Notes: a model not told the origin generated them from the letters alone. A stretch of DNA of 64,000 nucleotides from Ferdinandcohnia sp036965045 (GCF_036965045.1 NZ_JBALOV010000004.1:62001-126000); one strand, 5' to 3'. Shown: positions 43,799 to 50,872, counted from the stretch's first letter. Numbers and translations: made by a program.

Positions 43799-44648
43799 AG
43801 TTGAAGAACCCTCCTTTTGTTTTTCTTCCTAGGCTACCTGCTTGAACCATACGCTCCTGATAGTAATGAGGGCGGAATCTACTTTCTCCGTGAAATCCTT
43901 CATATACCGATTTAGTTGTTGCAAAATTGATATCAATCCCGATCAGATCCTGCAATTCAAAAGGACCCATTTTAAAATTCCCTGCTCTTTTCATGATGCA
44001 ATCAATTTGCTCAGCAGAAGCAATTTTGTCATTCATAATTCGTAAAGCTTCATTGTAAAATGGCCGCGCCACTCGATTCACAATAAAACCGGGTGTATCC
44101 TTACACATCACTGGACTTTTGTGAATCGTTTTTGCAAATTGGACAAGGGTTTCAACAGTTGAGGAAGCTGTTTTTAAGCCCTGTACCACTTCTACAAGTG
44201 GCATGATTGGTGCTGGATTAAAAAAGTGCAAGCCAGCGATTCGTTCAGGATTTGCGCTTTGACCAGAAATTTCTGTAATCGAAAGTGAGGAAGTATTCGA
44301 TGCCAAAATCGAATCTTTCGAACAGATTTCTTCTAGTTGTGAAAAGATAGACCGTTTAATCTCCAGCTTTTCTGGAGCAGCCTCAATTACCAATTGGCAG
44401 TCGGCGAATGCGTTCATATTCGTTGTCGTTACCAAATTCCGTTTTGCTTGTTCTGCGGTGGTCTGGCTAATTTTTTCTTTAAATACTAATCTATCAAGCT
44501 TTGACTCTATTGATTCCTTTGCGCGGGATACCGTTGCCTCATCGATGTCAAACAGGATAACAGGGTATCCATTTTGAACGAGTAGCTGAGAAATTCCAGC
44601 ACCCATAGTTCCAGAACCAATAACACCTACTTTTTTGATTTGCTGCAT
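43788..44648 (-). CDS. paaH: 3-hydroxyacyl-CoA dehydrogenase
   Basis: A 286-aa enzyme with intact Rossmann motif KVGVIGSGTMGAGI, the substrate/catalytic segment LASNTSSLSITEIS, catalytic His in GLHFFNPAPIMPLVE with the pairing Glu, and the C-terminal DTPGFIVNRVARPF and GPFELQDLIGIDI. Full length for the single-domain family. Should oxidise 3-hydroxyadipyl-CoA to 3-oxoadipyl-CoA. ATG at 44648 lies about 7 nt after AAAGGACG. Confidence 0.92.
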   Translation of the reverse strand: MQQIKKVGVIGSGTMGAGISQLLVQNGYPVILFDIDEATVSRAKESIESKLDRLVFKEKISQTTAEQAKRNLVTTTNMNAFADCQLVIEAAPEKLEIKRSIFSQLEEICSKDSILASNTSSLSITEISGQSANPERIAGLHFFNPAPIMPLVEVVQGLKTASSTVETLVQFAKTIHKSPVMCKDTPGFIVNRVARPFYNEALRIMNDKIASAEQIDCIMKRAGNFKMGPFELQDLIGIDINFATTKSVYEGFHGESRFRPHYYQERMVQAGSLGRKTKGGFFNYDK

Positions 44649-44662
44649 GGTTTTCGTCCTTT

Positions 44663-44827
44663 CTACTTTGCCGCGTCTTCCTTTTGCCAACGAATGTACT
44701 CAAATACGCTTTTACATTCATTGCAGTAATATTGGCGAACTAATTGGGCTGTACCAAAGGATGAAATCTTCTTTACATCATTGGATGAGCAAAATGAACA
44801 TTGTACATTTTCATGGTTAGACGACAT
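44663..44827 (-). CDS. Stand-alone PaaD-type zinc ribbon protein
   Basis: A 54-aa protein with two Cys pairs: VQCSFCSSNDV and YYCNECKSVF, a treble-clef/zinc-ribbon pattern (CxxC-N20-CxxC) with RQYYCNECKSVFEYI, like the C-terminal tail of PaaD in proteobacteria. It starts inside the end of paaC (11-bp overlap). I infer that PaaD is split here into a MIP18-like protein (45673-46005) and this ribbon, jointly involved in iron-cluster or diiron maturation. Easily missed because of its size. Confidence 0.82.
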   Translation of the reverse strand: MSSNHENVQCSFCSSNDVKKISSFGTAQLVRQYYCNECKSVFEYIRWQKEDAAK

Positions 44828-45449
44828 TTTGCTTCGCCACTTCCTTTGAAATCTCTTGAATCTTTGCATCAAATTGTTCTACTAATCTTGCGTCTTTTGG
44901 AATGATGTTTTCTGTGACGAAATACATATCATTTTCAATTTTAATTAACCACTCTTTTGCTTCCTGAGCTGTTTTGGCAATAGCTTCTCGGCACCTTCTT
45001 GGAATCGATCCTTTATCAAGTAAAAGCTGTTCACACCAACTCTCTGAATAGATGAGATGCTCCTGCTGCTCCTTCAGCATTTTTGTAAAAGGCGGGTTCA
45101 CATTGGGATTATTCGCTTCTAGCATCGCTTTCATTACTAAATCAACTGCAACATTTGTGACGTAGAGTCCCGCGATAAGTTCAATCCAGTTTCCAATTTG
45201 CACATTCTGTCGGAACGCTTTTCCTGTTTGGGTCTTAACTTCCGACTTAACGCCTGTTAGTTCAGATACCCATCGATAAAGAAGTCTGGAATGACCGAGT
45301 TCCTGCTGAGCCATTGCTATCGATGAAAGTGTCCCTTCCAATGTAGGTCCACTTATGCCGATTTCGACTAAACGGTCACCTAAAATAAATTTGTTATCTG
45401 CTATTGTTTCGCCTAGTTCTATTAACGAAATATGCTCCTTAGTCAACAT
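44817..45449 (-). CDS. paaC: PaaC-like oxygenase subunit
   Basis: A 210-aa ferritin-like four-helix protein of the PaaA/PaaC family, shorter than E. coli PaaC. It shows an E-x-x-H at residues 50-53 in MAQQELGHSRLLYRW and a second Glu/His group in KEQQEHLIYSESW. In the epoxidase, PaaC is the scaffold partner of the diiron PaaA. The retained carboxylate/His motifs are notable. ATG at 45449 uses AAAGGAG, which also contains the paaB stop. Between paaB and the zinc ribbon gene. Confidence 0.88.
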   Translation of the reverse strand: MLTKEHISLIELGETIADNKFILGDRLVEIGISGPTLEGTLSSIAMAQQELGHSRLLYRWVSELTGVKSEVKTQTGKAFRQNVQIGNWIELIAGLYVTNVAVDLVMKAMLEANNPNVNPPFTKMLKEQQEHLIYSESWCEQLLLDKGSIPRRCREAIAKTAQEAKEWLIKIENDMYFVTENIIPKDARLVEQFDAKIQEISKEVAKQNVV

Positions 45450-45451
45450 TC

Positions 45452-45676
45452 TCACTCCTTTGCAAATAATGGTTCTGGGCTACGAACGCAAACAAGGTCA
45501 TCTTTTTTCACCACGTACATTTCAACCCAGTCTTCCTCATCGTAAATATGCTGTGCATATATCTTAGCCAATTCATCATTTACGGCCTTAAAAGTTCCCA
45601 CATGAATAAGTTCATCTCCACGATTGATTCGAGTGAGAAGAAGGTAATCATGTTTAATGGCTGCTTCTACTGTCAT
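45452..45676 (-). CDS. paaB: PaaB-like oxygenase subunit (short form)
   Basis: A 74-aa protein aligned with PaaB: DYLLLTRINRGDELIHVGTF corresponds to the conserved start (family: V-F-V-R-G ... H-V-G-S), then AKIYAQHIYDEEDWVEMYVV. About 20 residues shorter at the C-terminus than E. coli PaaB. Its role is to bridge PaaAC heterodimers. Start ATG overlaps the upstream paaD stop (ATGA), and its stop overlaps the paaC ribosome site. Confidence 0.85.
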   Translation of the reverse strand: MTVEAAIKHDYLLLTRINRGDELIHVGTFKAVNDELAKIYAQHIYDEEDWVEMYVVKKDDLVCVRSPEPLFAKE

Positions 45677-46005
45677 GAACTTACCCCCCAGTGCTTTAAT
45701 TTTTTCTTTCCTTCTTCACTAAGGTTTGCCGTCGTCCAAGGTGGATCCCAAACAACCTGAATCTTTACATCTTCAACTTCTTCTTCCTTTAGCAAACGCT
45801 CTTTGATATCGTTTTCAATCCACTGCATACAAGCGCATCCAGTGGAGGTATAGGTCATTTCAATTTCTAAATCGCTTCCATTTTTAGTTATGTTATAAAT
45901 TAACCCCATATCGACAACACTGATTGGAAACTCTGGATCCATTACTTCTTTTAGAGCTTTCCAATACTTTGTTGTTGCTTGTTCACTTTGGATAATCCCA
46001 CTCAT
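45673..46005 (-). CDS. paaD: PaaD-like MIP18/DUF59 maturation factor
   Basis: A 110-aa protein of the MIP18 family: ALKEVMDPEFPISVVDMGLIY and TYTSTGCACMQWIENDI carrying the conserved Cys region, then VVWDPPWTT. Corresponds to the N-terminal domain of PaaD, thought to help metal-centre assembly for the epoxidase. The C-terminal zinc ribbon of classical PaaD is missing here and encoded separately at 44663-44827. ATG at 46005 after GGAGG; it follows the paaA stop by 2 bp. Confidence 0.9.
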   Translation of the reverse strand: MSGIIQSEQATTKYWKALKEVMDPEFPISVVDMGLIYNITKNGSDLEIEMTYTSTGCACMQWIENDIKERLLKEEEVEDVKIQVVWDPPWTTANLSEEGKKKLKHWGVSS

Positions 46006-46007
46006 GC

Positions 46008-46949
46008 TTATGCCTCCTCTGCTCTCATTTCTTCCAACTCCCAAACTCCTTTTTGGATGCGAGTAACAAATTCTTTATTTTGAGGACCTCTTTGCTTAAA
46101 GCGTTCGATTGCCCCTTCCCATGTGTCAGGTTGGTCTGTTAACCATTTTTTGTTTTCAGCATCAAACTTACAAGGGAACGGAACATCAATCACATATTTT
46201 CCTTGGTCTTCATCATAATGAGCTGGAACCTTAATTCCGATAGATTCGCAGAATGGAACAGCTGTTGATAACCATTTTTGTCTTAATTCATCATTGGTTC
46301 GGCCTTTGAGTCGATAATCCAATTGTGCGGAACGGCTCTTCAGATTATCTGCTACTCCGAAGAATTCAAGTGCCATTAAGAACATCCAATCCACCGCATC
46401 TTGAACTTGCTTTGCCGTTTCTGGATTTTTCATCGCATTTTTCATTATGATTTCACCATTGCGAAGATGGAACAATTCTTCCTTATCCACCTTTACCAGT
46501 GCGCGCTTCCAAGGCCCATAAGAGGTATGTTCATATGCATCACCTAAAAGCGTATATCCGGAACGGTCGAATAATCCGTTAAAAACTCCTAATTCAACCC
46601 AGTTGTCTAATTTAAAATCAAAAGCGTAAGGATTTTTCCATCGGTTGGCTGGTCGATGATAGAGCATTTCTTCCACATCTTCACCCAGGTCTTCCAGTAA
46701 GCGGTATGCGATATGCGCATGACCGATCTCGTCTTGCATAACTGCTAGAGCGGTTATCTTATAGTTTAAGTTTGGGGCTTGATCGTAGACCGTTAATAGT
46801 GGCGGGACGCTAAGAAGTTCTGTATCTCCTACAATCGCAAGTGTTTGTTTTAACGCTTTCAAATATTCGTCATTCATATCCTCCATACGCTCAACTATAA
46901 AACCATTTTGTACTTTTTCCAGTAATACCTCAGCTTCCTTAATACTCAT
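46008..46949 (-). CDS. paaA: PaaA-like catalytic subunit of an aryl-CoA oxygenase
   Basis: A 313-aa ferritin-like diiron protein of the PaaA/PaaC family. Putative ligands: E44, E74-x-x-H77 (MQDEIGHAH) and E158-x-x-H161 (DKEELFHLR), the usual diiron pattern. SYGPWKRALVKVDKEE and RTNDELRQKWL align with PaaA landmarks. The N-terminal third differs clearly from E. coli-type PaaA, so this is a divergent subfamily. It should activate O2 to epoxidise an aryl-CoA ring; the benzoate-CoA ligase in the cluster points to benzoyl-CoA rather than phenylacetyl-CoA. First gene of the operon, 7 nt from AGAGGTG, with a consensus promoter and a putative operator just upstream. Confidence 0.88.
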   Translation of the reverse strand: MSIKEAEVLLEKVQNGFIVERMEDMNDEYLKALKQTLAIVGDTELLSVPPLLTVYDQAPNLNYKITALAVMQDEIGHAHIAYRLLEDLGEDVEEMLYHRPANRWKNPYAFDFKLDNWVELGVFNGLFDRSGYTLLGDAYEHTSYGPWKRALVKVDKEELFHLRNGEIIMKNAMKNPETAKQVQDAVDWMFLMALEFFGVADNLKSRSAQLDYRLKGRTNDELRQKWLSTAVPFCESIGIKVPAHYDEDQGKYVIDVPFPCKFDAENKKWLTDQPDTWEGAIERFKQRGPQNKEFVTRIQKGVWELEEMRAEEA

Positions 46950-46968
46950 AAATGAACACCTCTTTGTA

Positions 46969-46992
46969 TTACGTTTTTTTAACTATCGTTTA
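46969..46992 (-). promoter_or_regulatory. Putative PaaX box at the paaA transcription start
   Basis: 24-bp element TAAACGATAGT-N7-ACGTAA on the minus strand, placed at about +1 to +25 of the paaA promoter. Matches the element at 50713-50736 at 21 of 24 positions. Location is typical of a repressor site. Confidence 0.6.
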
Positions 46993-47000
46993 TAATATGT

Positions 47001-47029
47001 AATATAGAATATTTTAAATTGTTTGTCAA
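47001..47029 (-). promoter_or_regulatory. Sigma-A promoter of the paaA operon
   Basis: On the minus strand perfect TTGACA (47029-47024), 17-bp spacer, TATATT (47006-47001). Confidence 0.88.
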
Positions 47030-47125
47030 CATGTTTATATTGTTTTTTAAACGTTAATTTTTTAATCGTAATAGATGGGGGTTGGGGTTATGTAAAAATA
47101 CCAACATCATATCTAATCCACACCA

Positions 47126-47172
47126 AACAAAAACCCCAAGATTGCTATTAAAATAAACAATCTTGGGGTTTA
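47126..47172 (-). terminator. Terminator of the paaX-MBL operon
   Basis: AAACCCCAAGATTG ... CAATCTTGGGGTTT, a 14-bp stem followed on the minus strand by a T run. Separates the upstream operon from the paaA promoter. Confidence 0.88.
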
Positions 47173-47199
47173 GTATTTTTATAGTTTGCTATATCCAAT

Positions 47200-48159
47200 T
47201 CAACGATTTACATAAACAATCGGATTTTGACCTCGTTTTGTAATCCGTTCCTCACGCTCTAAATAGTTTAAATGCGCAATCGTTTCTGCGATTGCGAAGC
47301 GCCACTGATGTGGGTTGAGCTCGCGATGAGAAAACAATACCTTTGCAATCTCATACGTCGTTTTATGGTCTGCCAAGCTTTCAATATATGCAAGCCGCTC
47401 GTCATGATGCTGGATTAGCTCGTCAATACGTTCATTTACATGGAGAACTGGTGAATGGTGGGCAGAATAAATCTTTTTAATTGGATATTTTCTAATTTTT
47501 CGCAATGAGTCTATATATTCATGTAATGGGTGCTGGCTAGCACCTGGCCAAACACTAATATTAGGGGTGATTTTTTCAAGAATATGATCGCCACCAATTA
47601 AAATGCCCTCTTCTTCTTGAAAAAAGCAAACATGCCCAGCACTATGGCCAGGAGTATGGATTACGGACCAATGTTTACCGCCAAACTCAATTGTATCACT
47701 AATTGATTTAACATCAGGTAATGGTAGGACATTTTGACCGAGTTTTTCCATATGCTCCGAGATTCCATCCGCTAGATCTTCTGGAACTCCATGCTGCAAC
47801 ACCATTTCTTTCATAAGTGCAACCTGGTTGCTTCCTTCCCCCCATACTCGTGCCATCATTCTCGCATCTATTTCATTCATAAAAAGATCGGCACCTGTTT
47901 GCTTTTGCATCCATCCTGAAAGTCCTGAGTGGTCTGGATGAAAATGGGTTAAATAGATGGTATGGATTTCTCGATGCGTGATTCCCAAATGGTCAAAAAC
48001 CTCTTGCCATGCTTCTCTTGCTGCACGGTAATTTAACCCTACATCAATCATGACATACCCATCAACCTGTTTAAAAAGATAACAATAGACATACTTCATC
48101 GGAAAGGGAACGGGAATACCAATCCGATAGCCACCACATTCAATTTTTTCAATATTCAT
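47200..48159 (-). CDS. MBL-fold metallo-hydrolase of the aromatic cluster
   Basis: A 319-aa metallo-beta-lactamase-fold hydrolase. Dinuclear metal motif LTHFHPDHSG (about 72-81), further ligands in IHTPGHSAGHVCFF, GGDHILEKI and IYSAHHSP. A C-terminal helical winged-like region (HQWRFAIAETIAHLNYLEREE) may bind a partner. Start ATG after GAGGTG, 12 bp behind paaX, so co-transcribed. Possible jobs: hydrolysing a CoA thioester, lactone or the ring-opened/oxepin intermediate, since no MaoC-type ring hydrolase is present. Function not assignable from sequence alone. Confidence 0.85.
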   Translation of the reverse strand: MNIEKIECGGYRIGIPVPFPMKYVYCYLFKQVDGYVMIDVGLNYRAAREAWQEVFDHLGITHREIHTIYLTHFHPDHSGLSGWMQKQTGADLFMNEIDARMMARVWGEGSNQVALMKEMVLQHGVPEDLADGISEHMEKLGQNVLPLPDVKSISDTIEFGGKHWSVIHTPGHSAGHVCFFQEEEGILIGGDHILEKITPNISVWPGASQHPLHEYIDSLRKIRKYPIKKIYSAHHSPVLHVNERIDELIQHHDERLAYIESLADHKTTYEIAKVLFSHRELNPHQWRFAIAETIAHLNYLEREERITKRGQNPIVYVNR

Positions 48160-48171
48160 GGCTCACCTCAG

Positions 48172-49044
48172 TTAAATGTAAATCTCACCAAACGGATTGA
48201 GGGCTTTATCGCGTTCAACTTGAATTTCGCGATCTGGTGCCCCCTCAAAAACGGACTCAAAGTACCGGATTGATGGGATTGATAAAAGCTGATGAATATT
48301 CCAGAATAGTTCTCGCGCCTTAGCCCCAATCCATCCCTCTGGTAGTAAATCTCTTGGAAAACCTGGGTCCTGGAAAAGAAATTTTCTGTACTCATGTACA
48401 AGTACAGTTCGTTCAATAAAACATTCTTCGTCCTTTAATGTGTTATTTAACGCTTTTTCTCGCAGTTCTTCAATTTTCGGGGTGAACTTATCAATAAATG
48501 TTTGATATTCATCCCTGACCATTTTTAAGTCCCATCCAATATCAATGATGCTTTGATTGTCATGGGTTACAATTGAAGACGATGTAAATAAAAATACATG
48601 TTCTTCAATTCCGTGCACTCTGATCATTTCTTTCACTTGGTCCTCAATCGGATTTGGCGTTACCAAGGTACTATTTGTTAGATTTCCAAAACCTGTCCAA
48701 ATCAGTTCTTTCCGGACTTTATTACGAATCTCACGCTTTTCTTCTGGGAAGGAATATGTAAGGATTCGCCACTTCTGATCCCAAATGTGATTTTGAGAGG
48801 CATATACCCTGCTAACCCCTTCATCAACCCGACCTTGGGCAGTTGCGGAATAATAGCTCTTCTTTCCTACTTTACGCACTTCAAGCAAATTGTTTTGGGC
48901 CATCCGAAATATCGCGCCCCTTACAGACGATTCAGATACTCCAAATTGTTTCATTAGTTCAATTAAACTACCAACCCAAATTTCTCCCCCATAATATTTA
49001 ATATATTCACCATATAATGTAAACATTAAGGATCTAGGCTTCAT
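48172..49044 (-). CDS. paaX: PaaX family transcriptional regulator
   Basis: A 290-aa PaaX protein: N-terminal winged helix (PRSLMFTLYGEYI, then FGVSESSVRGAIFRMAQNNLL), central PaaX domain (WDQKWRILTYSFPEEKREIRNKVRKEL split by eye) and C-terminal PaaX_C domain (VLVHEYRKFLFQDPGFPRDLLPEGW). PaaX repressors release DNA on binding the pathway aryl-CoA, so this one should sense the ligase product. ATG at 49044 preferred over upstream GTGs. Candidate binding sites are the 24-bp motifs at 46969 and 50713. Co-transcribed with the MBL gene. Confidence 0.93.
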   Translation of the reverse strand: MKPRSLMFTLYGEYIKYYGGEIWVGSLIELMKQFGVSESSVRGAIFRMAQNNLLEVRKVGKKSYYSATAQGRVDEGVSRVYASQNHIWDQKWRILTYSFPEEKREIRNKVRKELIWTGFGNLTNSTLVTPNPIEDQVKEMIRVHGIEEHVFLFTSSSIVTHDNQSIIDIGWDLKMVRDEYQTFIDKFTPKIEELREKALNNTLKDEECFIERTVLVHEYRKFLFQDPGFPRDLLPEGWIGAKARELFWNIHQLLSIPSIRYFESVFEGAPDREIQVERDKALNPFGEIYI

Positions 49045-49116
49045 CGAAGTCACCACACTTGCTAATTTTTGTTATATTTCAATATTGTTAATATTAATTA
49101 TAGAGGATTTTGGAAA

Positions 49117-49566
49117 TTATGCATTAAAAAGTGGTCTTTTTCCTGCTTCATTTGTGTGGAGATCTTCTTGTAAGATGGATCGTACATCCTCAGGTATGGG
49201 AACTGCCTTAATTTCGGTTGGCGTTTGCTTTACCCAGCCGCGTATCTCGTACCCATGTCCTGTTCTTGTTTCTCCTCTAAATACCTCATGCCTTAGTTTA
49301 ATCGTTTTCGTTTTAATTTCTTCAACTTCAGTTCGTATTGTAATAATGTCGTCATATAATAAGGTCCTTTCAAAGCTGCATCTTGCATCAAGCATTGGCA
49401 GGATAATTTGCCGTTCTTCTTCTAATGTGTTTGGGGATAAACCACAGCTTCTAAAAAATTGGTGTCCTGCGATATCGAACCATTTGAAGTAATTTGGGTA
49501 GTAGACGATCCCCGCTTTATCAGTATCTCCCCAATTTACGATGACTTGAAATTCATTTGATCTCAC
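49117..49566 (-). CDS. Hot-dog acyl-CoA thioesterase (4-hydroxybenzoyl-CoA thioesterase family)
   Basis: A 149-aa single hot-dog protein. The active-site segment WGDTDKAGIVYYPNYFKWFD (about residues 12-31) has the conserved Asp and the G-I-V-Y-x-x-Y pattern of YbgC/4HBT-type enzymes. Should hydrolyse aryl- or acyl-CoA. Within a CoA-thioester pathway it probably frees CoA from dead-end intermediates, as PaaI/PaaY do. Lies between enoyl-CoA hydratase copy 2 and paaX. Confidence 0.88.
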   Translation of the reverse strand: MRSNEFQVIVNWGDTDKAGIVYYPNYFKWFDIAGHQFFRSCGLSPNTLEEERQIILPMLDARCSFERTLLYDDIITIRTEVEEIKTKTIKLRHEVFRGETRTGHGYEIRGWVKQTPTEIKAVPIPEDVRSILQEDLHTNEAGKRPLFNA

Positions 49567-49627
49567 ACTTATCCTCCTATTGTTAAAAAAGCTTAAGAAA
49601 TTTGCTGATCCTTGGTTATTTTAAAAT

Positions 49628-49658
49628 AGCGATATCGGAAACTCCGATATCGCTTTTA
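49628..49658 (-). terminator. Perfect 12-bp hairpin after enoyl-CoA hydratase 2
   Basis: AGCGATATCGGA - AAC - TCCGATATCGCT; moderate T content follows on both strands, so it may end or attenuate the transcript before the thioesterase gene. Confidence 0.65.
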
Positions 49659-49670
49659 ATTCAATTGGTT

Positions 49671-50468
49671 TTATTTTCCGCTCCAGTTAGCTTCACGCTT
49701 TTCGATAAATGCACTTAAGCCTTCCTGAGCATCCTGAGAACGGAATAAGAGGTTTTGTAACTCCCCTTCATACCGGATTGCTACGTTAAGTGGCATTTCT
49801 TTACCATTCATGATGGACAGCTTAATGTTAGAAGTAGCGTAAGAGGCACTATTTGCAATTTTTTGTGCATATTCTAATGTTTTTGCTCTTGTCTCTTCCT
49901 GCGGATATACGCGATCCACTAGTTTAATATCTAATGCTTCTTGAGGTGTTAATGTTTCACCAGTGATATTCAAATCAAGAGCTTTTGAATGCCCCACTTG
50001 GCGAGCAAGTCGTTGGGTTCCACCTGTTCCCGCTAAGACACCTAGGGAAACCTCTGGTAGCCCGATTTTTCCGGCTTGGTCGCCCATGAATCGTAAATCA
50101 CAAGCAAGAGCCATTTCTAATCCTCCACCTACCGTGTGACCCTCTAAACAAGCAATCCAGATTTGTGGAGATCGAGCAATTTTATCTAATGTTTCGTTAC
50201 AGAATAGGCAAAATTGAGTTTTAAAACGCGGTTCTGCAGATTTTAAGAAATTAATATTTGCTCCTGCCGAGAAGAACTTTGGCATATCACTCATGAGTAC
50301 AACTACTTTAATATCATTGTCAAAACGAATGTCATCAATCGCAGCATTTAATTCTTTGTAATACTCAAGGTCATAGGCATTTGTTTTGTTCACATGCATG
50401 TGGATTTCAGCAATACCGTTGGCTTTTTTTACTGTTAACGTATTTGTTTCGTTTACTGTAGTTGTCAT
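49671..50468 (-). CDS. Enoyl-CoA hydratase/isomerase family protein, copy 2
   Basis: A 265-aa crotonase-fold enzyme almost identical to copy 1 at 39516-40310 from residue 13 onward; roughly a dozen substitutions, mostly conservative (I/V, T/S, F/Y). The first 12 residues differ. Same active-site landmarks (KFFSAGANINFLK, GHTVGGGLEMALA, GLPEVSLGVLAGTGGTQ). Its own promoter (50604-50632) and ribosome site TAGGAGGTAAGG. Likely a second dose of the same hydratase under different control rather than a different step. Confidence 0.9.
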   Translation of the reverse strand: MTTTVNETNTLTVKKANGIAEIHMHVNKTNAYDLEYYKELNAAIDDIRFDNDIKVVVLMSDMPKFFSAGANINFLKSAEPRFKTQFCLFCNETLDKIARSPQIWIACLEGHTVGGGLEMALACDLRFMGDQAGKIGLPEVSLGVLAGTGGTQRLARQVGHSKALDLNITGETLTPQEALDIKLVDRVYPQEETRAKTLEYAQKIANSASYATSNIKLSIMNGKEMPLNVAIRYEGELQNLLFRSQDAQEGLSAFIEKREANWSGK

Positions 50469-50491
50469 TCTTCCTTACCTCCTAGAATTAT

Positions 50492-50512
50492 GTATTACGT
50501 TTTTAAATCTTT
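50492..50512 (-). promoter_or_regulatory. Half of a putative PaaX box in the hydratase-2 leader
   Basis: On the minus strand AAAAACGTAATAC, identical to the right half of the paaA element and similarly placed before the gene; the expected left half falls into the adjoining run of N. Confidence 0.45.
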
Positions 50513-50590
50513 NNNNNNNNNNNNNNNNNNNNNNNNNNNNNNNNNNNNNNNNNNNNNNNNNNNNNNNNNNNNNNNNNNNNNNNNNNNNNN
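50513..50590. other. Assembly gap (78 N) in the hydratase-2 leader
   Basis: Between the start codon and the promoter of enoyl-CoA hydratase 2; would hold the transcription start and possibly an operator. Confidence 0.95.
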
Positions 50591-50603
50591 GTAATTAATT
50601 TAA

Positions 50604-50632
50604 AATATACTGAATCTTTTATAAATTATCAA
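50604..50632 (-). promoter_or_regulatory. Sigma-A promoter of enoyl-CoA hydratase 2
   Basis: On the minus strand TTGATA (50632-50627), 17-bp spacer, TATATT (50609-50604). A related TTCATTATATTTTAAATT sequence recurs near 50895-50912 without a good -35. Confidence 0.7.
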
Positions 50633-50712
50633 ATTAATGTATCCCTCTTTTTTCCAACAAAACAAACTGTTTTCTCTGAAAATCTCCTTAATTCTATCTT
50701 TTTCAAGCTTTT

Positions 50713-50736
50713 TAAACGATAGTAGAAAATACGTAA
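50713..50736 (+). promoter_or_regulatory. Putative PaaX box, second complete copy
   Basis: TAAACGATAGT-N7-ACGTAA; 21 of 24 identical to the paaA-start element, opposite orientation, in the divergent region between hydratase 2 and the tannase-family gene. Confidence 0.6.
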
Positions 50737-50840
50737 TTTTTCAATGACTGTTAGAGTATTTGTTTTCTTTTCTCATTTTTTTATCTAAAAAACAAGAATA
50801 GTAAAAAAGAACTATAGATCACATTACTTATTATGAATTT

Positions 50841-50859
50841 AGAACGATTGTCGAAAAAA
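50841..50859 (+). promoter_or_regulatory. Putative PaaX box, copy truncated by N run
   Basis: AACGATTGTCGAAAAAA matches the left and central part of the motif; the expected ACGTAA end falls exactly in the N run 50860-50872. Confidence 0.45.
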
Positions 50860-50872
50860 NNNNNNNNNNNNN
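50860..50872. other. Assembly gap (13 N)
   Basis: Short N run in the AT-rich divergent control region. The rest of 50591-51300 holds the promoter and motif copies listed separately and no gene. Confidence 0.95.

Noticed and set aside
43052..44648. One dehydrogenase gene broken by a frameshift
   Set aside because: Each frame has its own N-terminal Rossmann segment and C-terminal domain, and the overlaps look like normal translational coupling.
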